From the NCBI GenBank assembly GCA_045598025.1, contig JAZLLH010000073.1:1-54402 (forward strand): a stretch of 54,402 nt of DNA, read 5' to 3'. Position numbers and translations under genes: made by a program. This DNA is from UBA1195 sp045598025 (GTDB lineage: Bacteria > Bacteroidota > Bacteroidia > Bacteroidales > WCHB1-69). Positions 24,328 through 33,763 of this stretch are shown here, piece after piece. The stretch's first letter is position 1. Each line of letters opens with the position of its first letter. The notes beneath the pieces are model-generated. The model ran no database searches. It was not told where the DNA came from and saw only the letters and a program-made list of their open reading frames with translations.

Positions 24328-25620
24328 ATGAGTAGAATTGTTCACATTGCAGGACGCCAGATCCTGGATTCAAGAGGAAATCCCACCGTAGAAGTTGATG
24401 TCTATACCGAAGCAGGCGCTATGGGCCGAGCCGCCGTACCCTCCGGTGCTTCCACGGGTGTGCATGAAGCCGTGGAATTGCGGGATGGCGATGACAAGTT
24501 ATATAAGGGAAAAGGTGTTTTGAAAGCTGTGCAGGCCGTCAATAAGACCATTGCCGAAGAACTGAACGGTTATCCGGTTGATCGTCAGGACATCATTGAT
24601 GCCCGTATGATTGAATTGGATGGAACAGAAAACAAAGGCAATTTCGGAGCCAATGCCATTCTGGGTGTATCTTTGGCATGTGCCAAGGCTGCTGCGCAGG
24701 AAAGCGGACAGGAATTGTACCGTTATTTGGGTGGTATCAATGCTCATCGTCTGCCCATCCCGATGATGAATATTCTCAACGGAGGAAAACATGCCGATAA
24801 CGCCATCGATTTTCAGGAATTCATGATTATGCCCATTGGTGCTTCCTGTTTCAGTGAAGCCCTGCGTTGGGGAACGGAAGTCTTTCACACCCTGAAGGGC
24901 GTGCTGAAAGGCCGCGGACAATCTACCAACGTGGGAGACGAAGGCGGTTTTGCTCCCAACCTGAGATCCAACGAAGAAGCCATTGTAGTGGTACTGGAAG
25001 CCATAGAAAAAGCCGGACTGAAGCCCGGAAACGATGTGGCCATCGGTTTGGACCCTGCTTCTTCTGAATTCTATGACGAAAAAGAACAGAAATACCATTT
25101 CAAATGGTCTGACGGACGTAAACTCAGCACTCCGGAAATGGTTGAATACTGGGCTGACTGGACTCGGAAATATCCGGTTGTTTCCATTGAAGACGGTTTG
25201 GCCGAAGACGATTGGGAAGGCTGGAAACTTTTGACCGACAAAATCGGTCAGCGCGTGCAATTGGTCGGAGACGATTTGTTCGTGACCAACGTCAAGCGCT
25301 TGCAAATGGGTTTCGACAAGAAAGTGGCCAATTCCATTCTGATCAAATTGAACCAGATCGGTACCCTGACCGAAACCATGCAGGCTATCTTCCAAGCTCA
25401 GCGCAACGGTTACACGGCCATCATCAGTCACCGTTCCGGAGAAACGGAAGACACCACCATCGCCGACCTGACCGTGGCATTCAACACGGGTCTGATCAAA
25501 ACCGGTTCCGCCAGCCGTACGGACCGTATCTGCAAATACAATCAATTGCTCCGAATCGAAGAAGGTTTGGGCGATGCCGCCGGTTTCTGGGGCAAGGATT
25601 TCCCATACGCCATCAAATAA
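24328..25620 (+). CDS. eno: Enolase
   Basis: A 430-aa enzyme converting 2-phosphoglycerate to phosphoenolpyruvate, active as a homodimer with Mg2+. The opening HIAGRQILDSRGNPTVEVDV, the flexible loop PSGASTGVHEAVELRD, the metal and catalytic region VSIEDGLAEDDWEGW, LVGDDLFVTN with the following catalytic Lys in SILIKLNQIG, and SHRSGETEDTTIADL are intact. The C-terminus keeps GSASRTDRICKYNQLLRIEE. The length is normal. A strong terminator follows directly, closing a tRNA-rfbD-eno unit. Confidence 0.99.
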   Translation: MSRIVHIAGRQILDSRGNPTVEVDVYTEAGAMGRAAVPSGASTGVHEAVELRDGDDKLYKGKGVLKAVQAVNKTIAEELNGYPVDRQDIIDARMIELDGTENKGNFGANAILGVSLACAKAAAQESGQELYRYLGGINAHRLPIPMMNILNGGKHADNAIDFQEFMIMPIGASCFSEALRWGTEVFHTLKGVLKGRGQSTNVGDEGGFAPNLRSNEEAIVVVLEAIEKAGLKPGNDVAIGLDPASSEFYDEKEQKYHFKWSDGRKLSTPEMVEYWADWTRKYPVVSIEDGLAEDDWEGWKLLTDKIGQRVQLVGDDLFVTNVKRLQMGFDKKVANSILIKLNQIGTLTETMQAIFQAQRNGYTAIISHRSGETEDTTIADLTVAFNTGLIKTGSASRTDRICKYNQLLRIEEGLGDAAGFWGKDFPYAIK

Positions 25621-25656
25621 AGGCCTCCGGAAAATTACTGCTTTAGAAAAAATTTG

Positions 25657-25685
25657 AAAAGGACGCTGCAAAAGCGTCCTTTTTC
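25657..25685 (+). terminator. Rho-independent terminator after eno
   Basis: GGACGCT (25661-25667) pairs with AGCGTCC (25673-25679) around GCAAA. Flanking A4 and T5 extend the stem and supply the T tract. Confidence 0.9.
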
Positions 25686-25818
25686 TGTTTGTTGTCATTG
25701 CCTTGCCCATGATTTTCCGCAAAGACGGAAATGAGGTTCGGACGAATGGGAATTATTTCCATAAAAGGATAATATTCCACCCCGAAATGCCGTTGATGCA
25801 TTGTTTGAAAATGTGGAA

Positions 25819-27900
25819 ATGTTAAGCAGTTCGTATTCGCTTTGGTTTGTACCTCTGTGCCTGTTGGCCGGAGTGGCTTATGCCTCTCTCCTGTACGGAA
25901 ACAAAAAAGGCTTTGCCTATTCTGCCCGAGTGAAACGTATTTTGTTCGTGTCAAGGGCTCTGACTGTATCGCTCATTGCCTTTCTTCTGCTGCGTCCGAG
26001 CCTGCTGTTTACGGCCAAGGAATCCGAACGGCCCATATTGCTGGTAGGCATTGACAATTCCGAATCCATCGCCATAGGGAAAGATTCCGTTTACTATCGG
26101 AAAGATTTTCCGTCCGAGATGCACAAACTTCTGCAGCGGCTATCCCGTGATTATCAGGTGGATACATACCTCATCAGCGATTCGGCCCGGCAGGGTGAGA
26201 CTGTAAATTACGAAGGAAAAGCTACCGATCTGGGCTGCTTTTTCGAAATGGCCGACAATATGTATGCCCACCGTAACCTTGGGGCCTGTGTTCTGATCAG
26301 CGACGGCATCTGTACTCAAGGGGAAGATCCGCTGTATGCGGCCCGTCGTCTGTCGGTCCCCATTTACACCGTAGCCATGGGAGATACTACGGAACGTCGG
26401 GATGCCCGCATAGCCAAAATACATTGCAATGAGACGGTGTGCCGAAACAATTTCTTTCCTTTGGAAATTCTGCTTCGTTCCCATCGCCTTTCAGGTAAGG
26501 AATGCGTACTGAAAGTTTTTGAAAAGCAGAAAGTTTTGTTTGAGAAGAACATCCGATACAGTGGCAATGATTTTTCGGAATGGGTGCGGCTGAATCTGGA
26601 AGCCGGCGAGGCCGGGTATCTGCATTATAGAGTAGTGCTACAGCCGGTGGAAGGAGAATGGACGGAAAGCAACAATGTGGCCGATGTCGTAGTTCAGGTA
26701 GTGGATGAACGGAAAAAAATAGCCATAGTGTATGCCGCGCCTCACCCGGATGTGGCGGCCCTGACCGAATCCTTGGCGGACAATCCCATGTATACGGTGG
26801 AATGCTATTCGGCAGAAGATTTTCGCAAGTCAAACCCGGATTACGACCTGTTGGTTCTGCACCAGTTGCCCAGTACCCGCTATCCCATGAAGGAGGCAAT
26901 GGACAAAGCCCGGAAGGAGGGTACGTCCCTGCTGTTTTTTGCCGGAGTCTGTCGGGAGGATTTTCGTCCGGATGCCCGTTTCGGTTTGCAGATACAACGG
27001 AGCGGCGAGCGTTTCAACGATGTGTATCCTGTTCTGAATGCCGATTTTTCCGATTTCAGTCTGCCGGCATCCATGCCCGCTTTGATGTCCTATGCGCCCC
27101 CCTTGCAGCTGGCTTTCGGACATTACAGGATTCCGGCATCCGCTAATGTGTGTATATACCAGAAAATTAACGGAATAAAAACAGATTATCCGCTGATGTT
27201 CCAAGAGCAGACTCCCGAACAGAAAGTTGCTTTCTTTTTGGGCGAAGGCTGGTGGCGCTGGCGTATCCACGCCTATATGAACGAAGGCAGCCACGATTCC
27301 TTTGATGCACTGATGGAGCAGGTGCTGCAGTATCTTTCCGTCAAAGAAGACAAAAGCCGTTTCCGCGTCAAGGCCCAGGGAATTTATGCAGAGAATGAGC
27401 GCATCGTGATGGATGCGGAACTCTACAATAAAAGCATGCAAATGGTCAATCAGCCCGAAGTGAAATTGAAGGTGATTTCCGAACGTGACAAGGGGCAGAC
27501 GTATGATTATGTGTTTTCCCGTTTCCATCAGGGATACCATTTGGAGATAGAAAGTCTGCCTGAAGGCGATTACCGATGGACTGCAGAAACCGTATTCCAG
27601 GGAGAGCGTTTTCACAAAGAGGGCCGTTTCTGCGTGCAGGCTGTTCAGAAAGAGGCTGTGGATCTGGTGGCCAGACATCAGTTGCTGGCCAATCTTTCCG
27701 ATTTGAACGAGGGCCGGTTGTTCCAGCCCAAACAGCTGGCGCTCATGGAAAAAAGCATCCGGAGCAACGATAAAATAAAAATTTTGGCCAAGTATACTAA
27801 AAAACATCATTTGTTGTTAAATAATGGAATACTTTTCTGCTTGCTGGCATTGCTGCTGGGCGGAGAGTGGTTCCTGCGGAAATGGAGTGGAAATTACTGA
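25819..27900 (+). CDS. Membrane VWA-domain protein (BatA-like, with C-terminal helix)
   Basis: A 693-aa protein; I take the ATG at 25819, because the frame extends upstream only to a TTG. Two N-terminal membrane helices (LWFVPLCLLAGVAYASLLYG and the ALTVSLIAFLLLRPSLLF region) precede a von Willebrand A domain with a MIDAS DxSxS (D79NSES) and CVLISDGICTQG. A beta-rich middle follows, then a class I glutamine-amidotransferase-like alpha/beta segment (KKIAIVYAAPHPDVAALTES) and one C-terminal helix (LFCLLALLLGGEWFL). This order occurs in Bacteroidota proteins related to the Bat aerotolerance group, whose role is structural or regulatory in the envelope. It lies 81 bases before htrA, probably in the same unit. 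No MoxR ATPase, the usual VWA partner, is nearby. Confidence 0.8.
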   Translation: MLSSSYSLWFVPLCLLAGVAYASLLYGNKKGFAYSARVKRILFVSRALTVSLIAFLLLRPSLLFTAKESERPILLVGIDNSESIAIGKDSVYYRKDFPSEMHKLLQRLSRDYQVDTYLISDSARQGETVNYEGKATDLGCFFEMADNMYAHRNLGACVLISDGICTQGEDPLYAARRLSVPIYTVAMGDTTERRDARIAKIHCNETVCRNNFFPLEILLRSHRLSGKECVLKVFEKQKVLFEKNIRYSGNDFSEWVRLNLEAGEAGYLHYRVVLQPVEGEWTESNNVADVVVQVVDERKKIAIVYAAPHPDVAALTESLADNPMYTVECYSAEDFRKSNPDYDLLVLHQLPSTRYPMKEAMDKARKEGTSLLFFAGVCREDFRPDARFGLQIQRSGERFNDVYPVLNADFSDFSLPASMPALMSYAPPLQLAFGHYRIPASANVCIYQKINGIKTDYPLMFQEQTPEQKVAFFLGEGWWRWRIHAYMNEGSHDSFDALMEQVLQYLSVKEDKSRFRVKAQGIYAENERIVMDAELYNKSMQMVNQPEVKLKVISERDKGQTYDYVFSRFHQGYHLEIESLPEGDYRWTAETVFQGERFHKEGRFCVQAVQKEAVDLVARHQLLANLSDLNEGRLFQPKQLALMEKSIRSNDKIKILAKYTKKHHLLLNNGILFCLLALLLGGEWFLRKWSGNY

Positions 27901-27964
27901 CGGATATCGGTATATCTGGAAAACATTTTCGGAAAACGGACGTATATGAAACTGTTGATTGCAA

Positions 27965-27971
27965 AAGGAGG
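27965..27971 (+). promoter_or_regulatory. Strong Shine-Dalgarno sequence deciding the htrA start
   Basis: AAGGAGG lies ten bases before the ATG at 27982. Bacteroidota rarely use such a strong site, so it favours 27982 over the in-frame ATG at 27946, which lies upstream of it. Confidence 0.5.
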
Positions 27972-27981
27972 AAATCAGAAG

Positions 27982-29394
27982 ATGAAAAGACAATGGAAAC
28001 ATCGTTTCGATTGGATGGGAAAACTGTTTGTGACAAGCGTTTTCCTGTGGATTATACCTGCCGCTTTTGCCCAGGGTACGGTTACGCAGTCTGTGCTCGT
28101 TTCTCATCCCTATGTGGATTTTACCCAGGCGGCCGAACATGCTGTCAATACGGTGGTGCACATCAATGCGGAAATGGAGCAGAAGAACAGCACTTGGGAT
28201 AGTTTTTTCTCCGATCCCTTCTTCAATTTTTTCAATTTCAATGCCCAGCCGCAGGTGTATCAGGCGTACGGCTCCGGAGTAATCTTGACGCATGACGGAT
28301 ACATCGTTACCAATAATCACGTAGTAGACAATGCGGTAAAAGTGACGATTACCCTAAACGACAAACGGAAATTCGAGGCTGAAATCATAGGAACCGACAG
28401 GGCAACGGATTTGGCCCTTCTGAAAATCAATGCTTCCAATCTGGATTTCATATCTTTCGGAAATTCCGATCTGGTCCGTATTGGGGAGTGGGTATTGGCT
28501 GTCGGCAATCCGTACAATCTGAATTCTACCGTCACTGCCGGTATTGTCAGTGCCAAAGCACGTAATCTGAATATTCTGGGAAAAGGTACCACAGTAACCT
28601 CTTTCATACAGACCGATGCCGCTGTCAACAGCGGAAACAGCGGGGGAGCCCTTGTCAATGTTTCCGGTGAACTGATAGGCATCAATGCGGCCATTGCATC
28701 CAATACGGGTTCCTATGCCGGATATTCTTTCGCCATTCCTGTCAATGTGGTCAAAAAGGTGGTGGATGACCTGAAGCGTTACGGACGTGTACAGCACGTT
28801 CATATCGGCGCTTCCTTTGAGGAAGTTACTTCTGAAAAGGCTGCGGATTTGGGTCTGAAGGAAGTGAAAGGCCTGCAGGTCTCCTGGCTGGAAATGGGAG
28901 GCAGTCTGGAAAAAGCCGGTGTGGAAAAAGGGGATGTGTTGCTCCGTTTCGATGGTCGGGAGGTGAATTCCGCTTCCGAAATACAGGAAGTGCTGGAACA
29001 GAAAGTGCCTGGTGATGAAGTGCGGCTGACCGTTTTCAGTAATGGCAAGGAAAAGAATGTCAAAGTCGTCCTGTTAAATCAACGGGGCAATACGGATATC
29101 ATTACTTCCGATGACAATTACGTGCTGGAATTGCTCGGTGCTGAACTGGAACCTATTTCCGCCCAGACCAAATCCCGCTATCGTGTGCAGAACGGCGTCA
29201 CGGTATCCCATTTGAAAGAGGGTTTGCTGAAGAAAAGCGGCATACAGGAAGGTTTTACCATTCTTTCCGTCGACGGACGGAGTGTGGGAAGCAAAGAGGA
29301 CATCCGTCGGATTCTGAACGACAAAAAAGGCAATGTGCAGGTAGAGGGATTCTATCCCAACGGATTCATCTACTACTATAATATAACTTTGTAA
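27982..29394 (+). CDS. htrA: Periplasmic serine protease HtrA/DegP (Do)
   Basis: A 470-aa protease/chaperone for misfolded envelope proteins. The signal sequence (KLFVTSVFLWIIPAAFAQ) precedes a trypsin-like domain with the triad H113 (TNNHVVD), D143 (RATDLALLKI) and S220 (NSGNSGGALVN). Two PDZ domains follow: one from about 275 with SLEKAGVEKGDVLLRFDGREV, and one at the C-terminus with GLLKKSGIQEGFTILSVDGRSV. The length is normal for DegP. Between the triad Ser and the first PDZ, GSYAGYSFAIPVN is typical. The gene follows the VWA protein and precedes rpoD, whose promoter overlaps the last htrA codons. Confidence 0.96.
   Translation: MKRQWKHRFDWMGKLFVTSVFLWIIPAAFAQGTVTQSVLVSHPYVDFTQAAEHAVNTVVHINAEMEQKNSTWDSFFSDPFFNFFNFNAQPQVYQAYGSGVILTHDGYIVTNNHVVDNAVKVTITLNDKRKFEAEIIGTDRATDLALLKINASNLDFISFGNSDLVRIGEWVLAVGNPYNLNSTVTAGIVSAKARNLNILGKGTTVTSFIQTDAAVNSGNSGGALVNVSGELIGINAAIASNTGSYAGYSFAIPVNVVKKVVDDLKRYGRVQHVHIGASFEEVTSEKAADLGLKEVKGLQVSWLEMGGSLEKAGVEKGDVLLRFDGREVNSASEIQEVLEQKVPGDEVRLTVFSNGKEKNVKVVLLNQRGNTDIITSDDNYVLELLGAELEPISAQTKSRYRVQNGVTVSHLKEGLLKKSGIQEGFTILSVDGRSVGSKEDIRRILNDKKGNVQVEGFYPNGFIYYYNITL
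29384..29391 (+). promoter_or_regulatory. Bacteroidota -7 element for rpoD
   Basis: TAACTTTG lies 27 bases upstream of the rpoD ATG and overlaps the last codons of htrA. Confidence 0.5.
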
Positions 29395-29418
29395 CTTAGT
29401 AATAACAAAACATACTCT

Positions 29419-30279
29419 ATGAGGCAGTTAAAAATTTCACACTCTATTACCAACAGAGACAACAGCTCCTTTGAAAAATATTTGCAGGATATCAGCCGGG
29501 AGCAAATGATTGGTCCGGATGAAGAAGTTGAATTGGCCCAGCAGATCAAGGCGGGAAACAAGGAGGCTTTGGATAAACTGGTCCGCGCCAATCTCCGTTT
29601 CGTGGTGTCTGTTGCCAAGCAGTATCAGAACCAGGGCTTGGGTCTGCAGGACCTTATCAATGAAGGCAATCTCGGTCTGATCAAGGCGGCCAAGCGTTTC
29701 GATGAAACGAGAGGGTTTAAATTCATTTCCTATGCCGTGTGGTGGATACGTCAGTCCATTTCCCATGCCATTGCGGACCAGTCCCGCATTGTTCGTCTGC
29801 CGGTCAACCAATTGGGAGCCGTGAACAGAATTAAAAAGGAAATTTCAAGATTGGAGCAGATTTACAATCGCTTACCTACCATAGAGGAAATATCGGAAGT
29901 GGTGGATATGACCCCGGATAAAATCGGGGAGATTGTGAAGATTTCTTCCCGTCATATTTCCATGGACGCCCCCATCAACAATGAGGATGACACGACTTTC
30001 ATCGATACCTATATCAGCAGCGACGGGGGAAGTCATACGGATGATCCGCTTCTGAAAGAATCCCTCGAGCAGGAAATAAACCATTCGCTGGAAGCCTTGG
30101 AACCACGTGAAAGACAGTTGATTTGCATGTATTATGGAATCGGAGTCTCTCACGAGTATACCTTGGACGAAATAGGCGAACAGTTCGGCCTGACACGAGA
30201 GAATGCCCGTCAAATCAAGGAAAAAGCACTCAAAAAATTACGCAAGACGGGAATGAAACGCTTGAAAGCGTATTTATAA
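29419..30279 (+). CDS. rpoD: Primary sigma-70 factor RpoD
   Basis: A 286-aa sigma factor, about half the length of the E. coli protein because regions 1.1 and the non-conserved insert are absent. This is the known short primary sigma of Bacteroidota that reads TTTG/TAnnTTTG promoters. Region 1.2 is SSFEKYLQDISREQMIGPDEE, region 2 runs NLRFVVSVAKQY to ISYAVWWIRQSISHAI, with the 2.4/3.0 part SRIVRLPVNQLGAVNRI. Region 3 is present, and region 4.2 is TLDEIGEQFGLTRENARQIK. It follows htrA directly, linking housekeeping transcription with an envelope stress protease. metK follows within 20 bases. Confidence 0.97.
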   Translation: MRQLKISHSITNRDNSSFEKYLQDISREQMIGPDEEVELAQQIKAGNKEALDKLVRANLRFVVSVAKQYQNQGLGLQDLINEGNLGLIKAAKRFDETRGFKFISYAVWWIRQSISHAIADQSRIVRLPVNQLGAVNRIKKEISRLEQIYNRLPTIEEISEVVDMTPDKIGEIVKISSRHISMDAPINNEDDTTFIDTYISSDGGSHTDDPLLKESLEQEINHSLEALEPRERQLICMYYGIGVSHEYTLDEIGEQFGLTRENARQIKEKALKKLRKTGMKRLKAYL

Positions 30280-30298
30280 CGAATAAATATTTTTGCTG

Positions 30299-31603
30299 AT
30301 GAACTATCTGTTTACATCCGAATCTGTATCCGAAGGACATCCTGACAAAGTTGCCGATCAGATTTCAGACGCAATGCTGGACGAATTCCTCAAATGGGAT
30401 CCAAAAGCCAAAGTGGCCTGTGAAACCCTTGTCACCACCGGTCTGGTCATGTGTGCAGGGGAAGTGAAAACCTACTCATACGTTGATATACAGGAAACAG
30501 CACGCAAGGTGATCCGGGAAATCGGATACACCAAGGGGGAATATATGTTTGAAAGCAATTCCTGCGGAGTCCTGTCGGCCATTCACGAACAGTCTCCCGA
30601 CATTTCCCAAGGCGTAGAAAGAGCTGCGGAAGAGGAGCAGGGAGCCGGTGATCAGGGAATGATGTTCGGCTATGCCTGCAAGGAGATGGATAACTATATG
30701 CCGCTTCCTATTGAACTGGCTCACCGTTTGGTACAGGAATTGGCTGCCATCCGCAAGGAGGGCCGCCAGATGAAATATCTCCGTCCGGATGCCAAATCCC
30801 AGGTGACGGTCGAATACAGCGATCGCAACAAGCCACTCCGTATCGATACCATCGTACTTTCCACTCAGCACGACGAATTCATGCCGAATGAGAAAGCAAT
30901 GCTGGAAAAAATAGAAGAAGATGTAAGGCATATCCTGATTCCCAGGGTAAAAAAAACATGTCCGAAATCTGTTCAACGTCTATTCAAGGATTTCAAACTC
31001 TATGTGAATCCGACCGGAAAATTCGTCATCGGAGGCCCTCACGGCGATACCGGACTGACCGGACGCAAAATCATTGTGGATACGTACGGAGGCCGGGGCG
31101 CTCACGGTGGCGGCGCTTTTTCTGGCAAGGACAGTTCCAAAGTGGACCGTTCGGCTGCCTATGCAGCCAGACACATAGCCAAGAATCTGGTGGCTGCGGG
31201 CGTTGCAGACGAAATTTTGGTACAGATTGCCTATGCTATTGGCGTTGCGGAGCCTGTCGGCGTGTATGTAGACACCAACGGCAGTTGCCGTGTGAAAGGA
31301 GCGGACGGCAAGCGTATGTCGGATGGGGAAATTGCCGATATTGTCAGAGCTAATTTCGATTTCCGTCCATACACCATCACCCGCCGTTTCGGACTGACCA
31401 ACCCTGTCTTTTTCCCCACGGCTTCTTACGGACATTTCGGTCGGGATACCTACCGTAAGGAAGTGGAAGTTTTTTATCAGGATGCGGATACCACAGCTCG
31501 AACCATAGGAGGGGAGACCCACTATTTCAAGGAAGTGGAATTTTTCGCATGGGAAAAGTTGGATATGGTTGATCAGATTCGCAAAGTGTTCCATATTGTC
31601 TAA
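30299..31603 (+). CDS. metK: S-adenosylmethionine synthase
   Basis: A 434-aa enzyme making SAM from ATP and methionine. I take the ATG at 30299 (MNYLFTSESVSEGHPDKVAD), since the two preceding in-frame codons are TTG and CTG. Conserved parts are GHPDK, the ATP-binding GAGDQGMMFGYA, the phosphate-binding GGPHGDTGLTGRKIIVDTYGG and GAFSGKDSSKVDRSAAY. It is longer than the 383-aa E. coli enzyme through inserts seen in other Bacteroidota (region 140-200). Only 19 bases separate it from rpoD, leaving no room for a SAM riboswitch, so it is probably co-transcribed with rpoD. Confidence 0.98.
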   Translation: MNYLFTSESVSEGHPDKVADQISDAMLDEFLKWDPKAKVACETLVTTGLVMCAGEVKTYSYVDIQETARKVIREIGYTKGEYMFESNSCGVLSAIHEQSPDISQGVERAAEEEQGAGDQGMMFGYACKEMDNYMPLPIELAHRLVQELAAIRKEGRQMKYLRPDAKSQVTVEYSDRNKPLRIDTIVLSTQHDEFMPNEKAMLEKIEEDVRHILIPRVKKTCPKSVQRLFKDFKLYVNPTGKFVIGGPHGDTGLTGRKIIVDTYGGRGAHGGGAFSGKDSSKVDRSAAYAARHIAKNLVAAGVADEILVQIAYAIGVAEPVGVYVDTNGSCRVKGADGKRMSDGEIADIVRANFDFRPYTITRRFGLTNPVFFPTASYGHFGRDTYRKEVEVFYQDADTTARTIGGETHYFKEVEFFAWEKLDMVDQIRKVFHIV

Positions 31604-31616
31604 CAGAGATTATAAT

Positions 31617-32771
31617 ATGAAAATCAGAATAGCGTGTTTGCTGGTCCTGTCAGCCCTGTGTTGCAGCGTCCGTTCGCAGTGCAAGGTTTATCCGGTCCGT
31701 CCGGAGGATTCCCTTTCGTCTAAGGAAGTAACCCGTTCCTTTTTTTACAGCCTGCCCATGAATTATTTCAAAGTGACGGTCACTCTTGACAAAACCAGCC
31801 GTTACCCGGGGCCTTTCGCAGAATATGCAGAACGCATGCTGGGCCTTTCCGGAGCCATACGGGAGAACAGCATTCAGTACTCCATCCGGAGCATAGATAT
31901 TCAGGAATGTTCCCTTCCGGACACCAGCAGAACCTACGCTGTCGAATATGCCGATGGAGTGTATCCTTCCGGTGCCGTGTTTGCCGGAATAGAGTATCCA
32001 AGCCGATGGAATGTGGATTTCAGTACACCCGATGCTCAGACCAGGGCTCAATTTGAAATTTACGACAACTACACCCTGATAGAGAAAATCGATACCGTAT
32101 ACGAAGACGTGATGGTGGATTCTGTCTGGACGAAAGTCCCGAAGATTTACAAGAAAATGGTTGAAAAAACAACGGCGCAAAAGGCGGATGAGGCTTTGGA
32201 AAAAATCAAGAACATCCGGGAAGCGCAGTGGTTGCTGCTGACAGGTGACCATGAGGTGGATTTTTCCAATCTGCAGTACATGATATCGGAATTGAAGAAG
32301 GAGGAGGAAACCTATCTCTCCCTTTATTCTGGATTTTCCGTTACCGAAGATGAAATCCATACTTTCATAGTTGCGTTGCCCAAAGAAAAATCCGATGTAC
32401 TTCTGCTTCCCCTGTTTGGCTTTTCCGAAAAGACGGGATTGCTCAGGGATGCCGGTTTCCGCAAGGATTTGGAAGTATTTCAGCTCAAAATGGAGAACCG
32501 CCATACCACCGATGCCTTGCATCCGGTACTTGACGCTTTGGACCGTGGAAAGAAAAAATCGTCGTATGGTTTCTATTACCGCATTCCGGAATATTATTCC
32601 GGCAGCATTGTCAATCGGAAAGGCATGGTGAAGGAACTTGGCGATTTTCCTGTCAGTCAGTACGGCTTGGTCAACCGTTTGCCGAAAAATCTGATGTCCT
32701 TTGAACTGGATGCGTTGACCGGAAATTTGAAATTTCCTTCCAATCAAGAAAATAAATCATCAAAAAAATAA
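31617..32771 (+). CDS. DUF4831 family protein
   Basis: A 384-aa exported protein; the ATG at 31617 gives a clear signal peptide (MKIRIACLLVLSALCCSVRS) 13 bases after metK. The body shows family landmarks such as VTVTLDKTSRYPGPFAEYAERMLG-like sequence near residue 50, a lysine-rich helical part with LEKIKNIREAQWLLLTGDHE, and a C-terminal GFYYRIPEYYSGSI with PVSQYGLVNRLPKNL. DUF4831 is restricted to Bacteroidota and has no known function. Its neighbours (metK, fbaA) do not suggest one. No lipobox is visible, so it is presumably periplasmic or surface-secreted. Confidence 0.82.
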   Translation: MKIRIACLLVLSALCCSVRSQCKVYPVRPEDSLSSKEVTRSFFYSLPMNYFKVTVTLDKTSRYPGPFAEYAERMLGLSGAIRENSIQYSIRSIDIQECSLPDTSRTYAVEYADGVYPSGAVFAGIEYPSRWNVDFSTPDAQTRAQFEIYDNYTLIEKIDTVYEDVMVDSVWTKVPKIYKKMVEKTTAQKADEALEKIKNIREAQWLLLTGDHEVDFSNLQYMISELKKEEETYLSLYSGFSVTEDEIHTFIVALPKEKSDVLLLPLFGFSEKTGLLRDAGFRKDLEVFQLKMENRHTTDALHPVLDALDRGKKKSSYGFYYRIPEYYSGSIVNRKGMVKELGDFPVSQYGLVNRLPKNLMSFELDALTGNLKFPSNQENKSSKK

Positions 32772-32775
32772 TATT

Positions 32776-33747
32776 ATGGTATCTTATAAAGAATTGGGAT
32801 TGGTCAATTCCCGCGAAATCTTCAGAAAAGCGATGGAAGGCAAATATGCCATTCCTGCTTTTAATTTCAACAATATGGAACAGCTTCAGGCCATCATCAT
32901 GGCTTGTGTGGAAACCAAGTCACCGGTCATTCTTCAGGTGTCCAGCGGTGCCCGCAAATATGCCAATCAGAATTTGCTGAAAAACATGGCCAAGGGAGCA
33001 ACGGAATACGCCCACGAATTGGGGTGCGACATTCCCATCGTACTGCATTTGGATCACGGTGATTCTTTCGAATTATGCAAATCCTGCATTGAAACCGGAT
33101 TTTCGTCTGTGATGATTGACGGTTCCCATCTTCCTTATGAAGAAAACATCGAATTGACCCGCAAGGTAGTTGAATACGCTCATCCTTACGATGTAACTGT
33201 CGAAGGTGAATTGGGTGTGCTGGCCGGCATAGAGGACGAAGTCAGTGCCGAAAAGCATACCTATACCCGCCCTGAAGAGGTGGAAGATTTTGTCAAACGC
33301 ACGAATGTGGATTCCCTGGCCATTTCCATCGGAACGTCCCATGGTGCGTTCAAGTTCAAAGTGAAACCCGGTGAAGCCATTCCTCCTTTGCGTTTTGACA
33401 TTTTGGAAGAAGTGGAAAAACGCATTCCGGGATTTCCCATCGTATTGCACGGTTCTTCCTCCGTTCCTCAGGATATTGTAGCTGAAATCAATCAGTACGG
33501 CGGTAATATCCAGAATTCGGCCGGTGTTCCCGAAGAACAGTTGCGTCGTGCCGCCACTTCGGCTGTCTGCAAAATCAACATTGACTCCGACGGTCGTCTG
33601 GCCATGACAGCAGCGGTCCGCAAAGTCTTGGCTGAAAATCCGGGAGAATTCGATCCCCGCAAATACCTCGGCCCTGCCAGAGAAAAACTGAAACAACTGT
33701 ATATCCATAAGATAATTAACGTATTGGGTAGCGCAAACAGAGTCTAA
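32776..33747 (+). CDS. fbaA: Class II fructose-bisphosphate aldolase
   Basis: A 323-aa zinc enzyme cleaving fructose-1,6-bisphosphate to dihydroxyacetone phosphate and glyceraldehyde-3-phosphate. The zinc site HLDHGDSFE is at 91-99, followed by SVMIDGSHLPYEENI, EGELGVLAGIEDE and VLHGSSSVPQD, with a substrate loop KINIDSDGR near the C-terminus. The length and the GTSHGAFKFK motif fit the class IIB type of Bacteroidota. It starts four bases after the DUF4831 stop and 16 bases separate it from fabG. Confidence 0.97.
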   Translation: MVSYKELGLVNSREIFRKAMEGKYAIPAFNFNNMEQLQAIIMACVETKSPVILQVSSGARKYANQNLLKNMAKGATEYAHELGCDIPIVLHLDHGDSFELCKSCIETGFSSVMIDGSHLPYEENIELTRKVVEYAHPYDVTVEGELGVLAGIEDEVSAEKHTYTRPEEVEDFVKRTNVDSLAISIGTSHGAFKFKVKPGEAIPPLRFDILEEVEKRIPGFPIVLHGSSSVPQDIVAEINQYGGNIQNSAGVPEEQLRRAATSAVCKINIDSDGRLAMTAAVRKVLAENPGEFDPRKYLGPAREKLKQLYIHKIINVLGSANRV

Positions 33748-33763
33748 ATTATATCTACGGAAA

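Noticed and set aside
30288..30295. TATTTTTG upstream of metK as a promoter
   Set aside because: It ends only three bases before the ATG at 30299, so transcription would start inside the gene. It may be chance unless the message is leaderless.
30280..30298. SAM riboswitch before metK
   Set aside because: Only 19 bases separate rpoD and metK, too short for any known SAM riboswitch.
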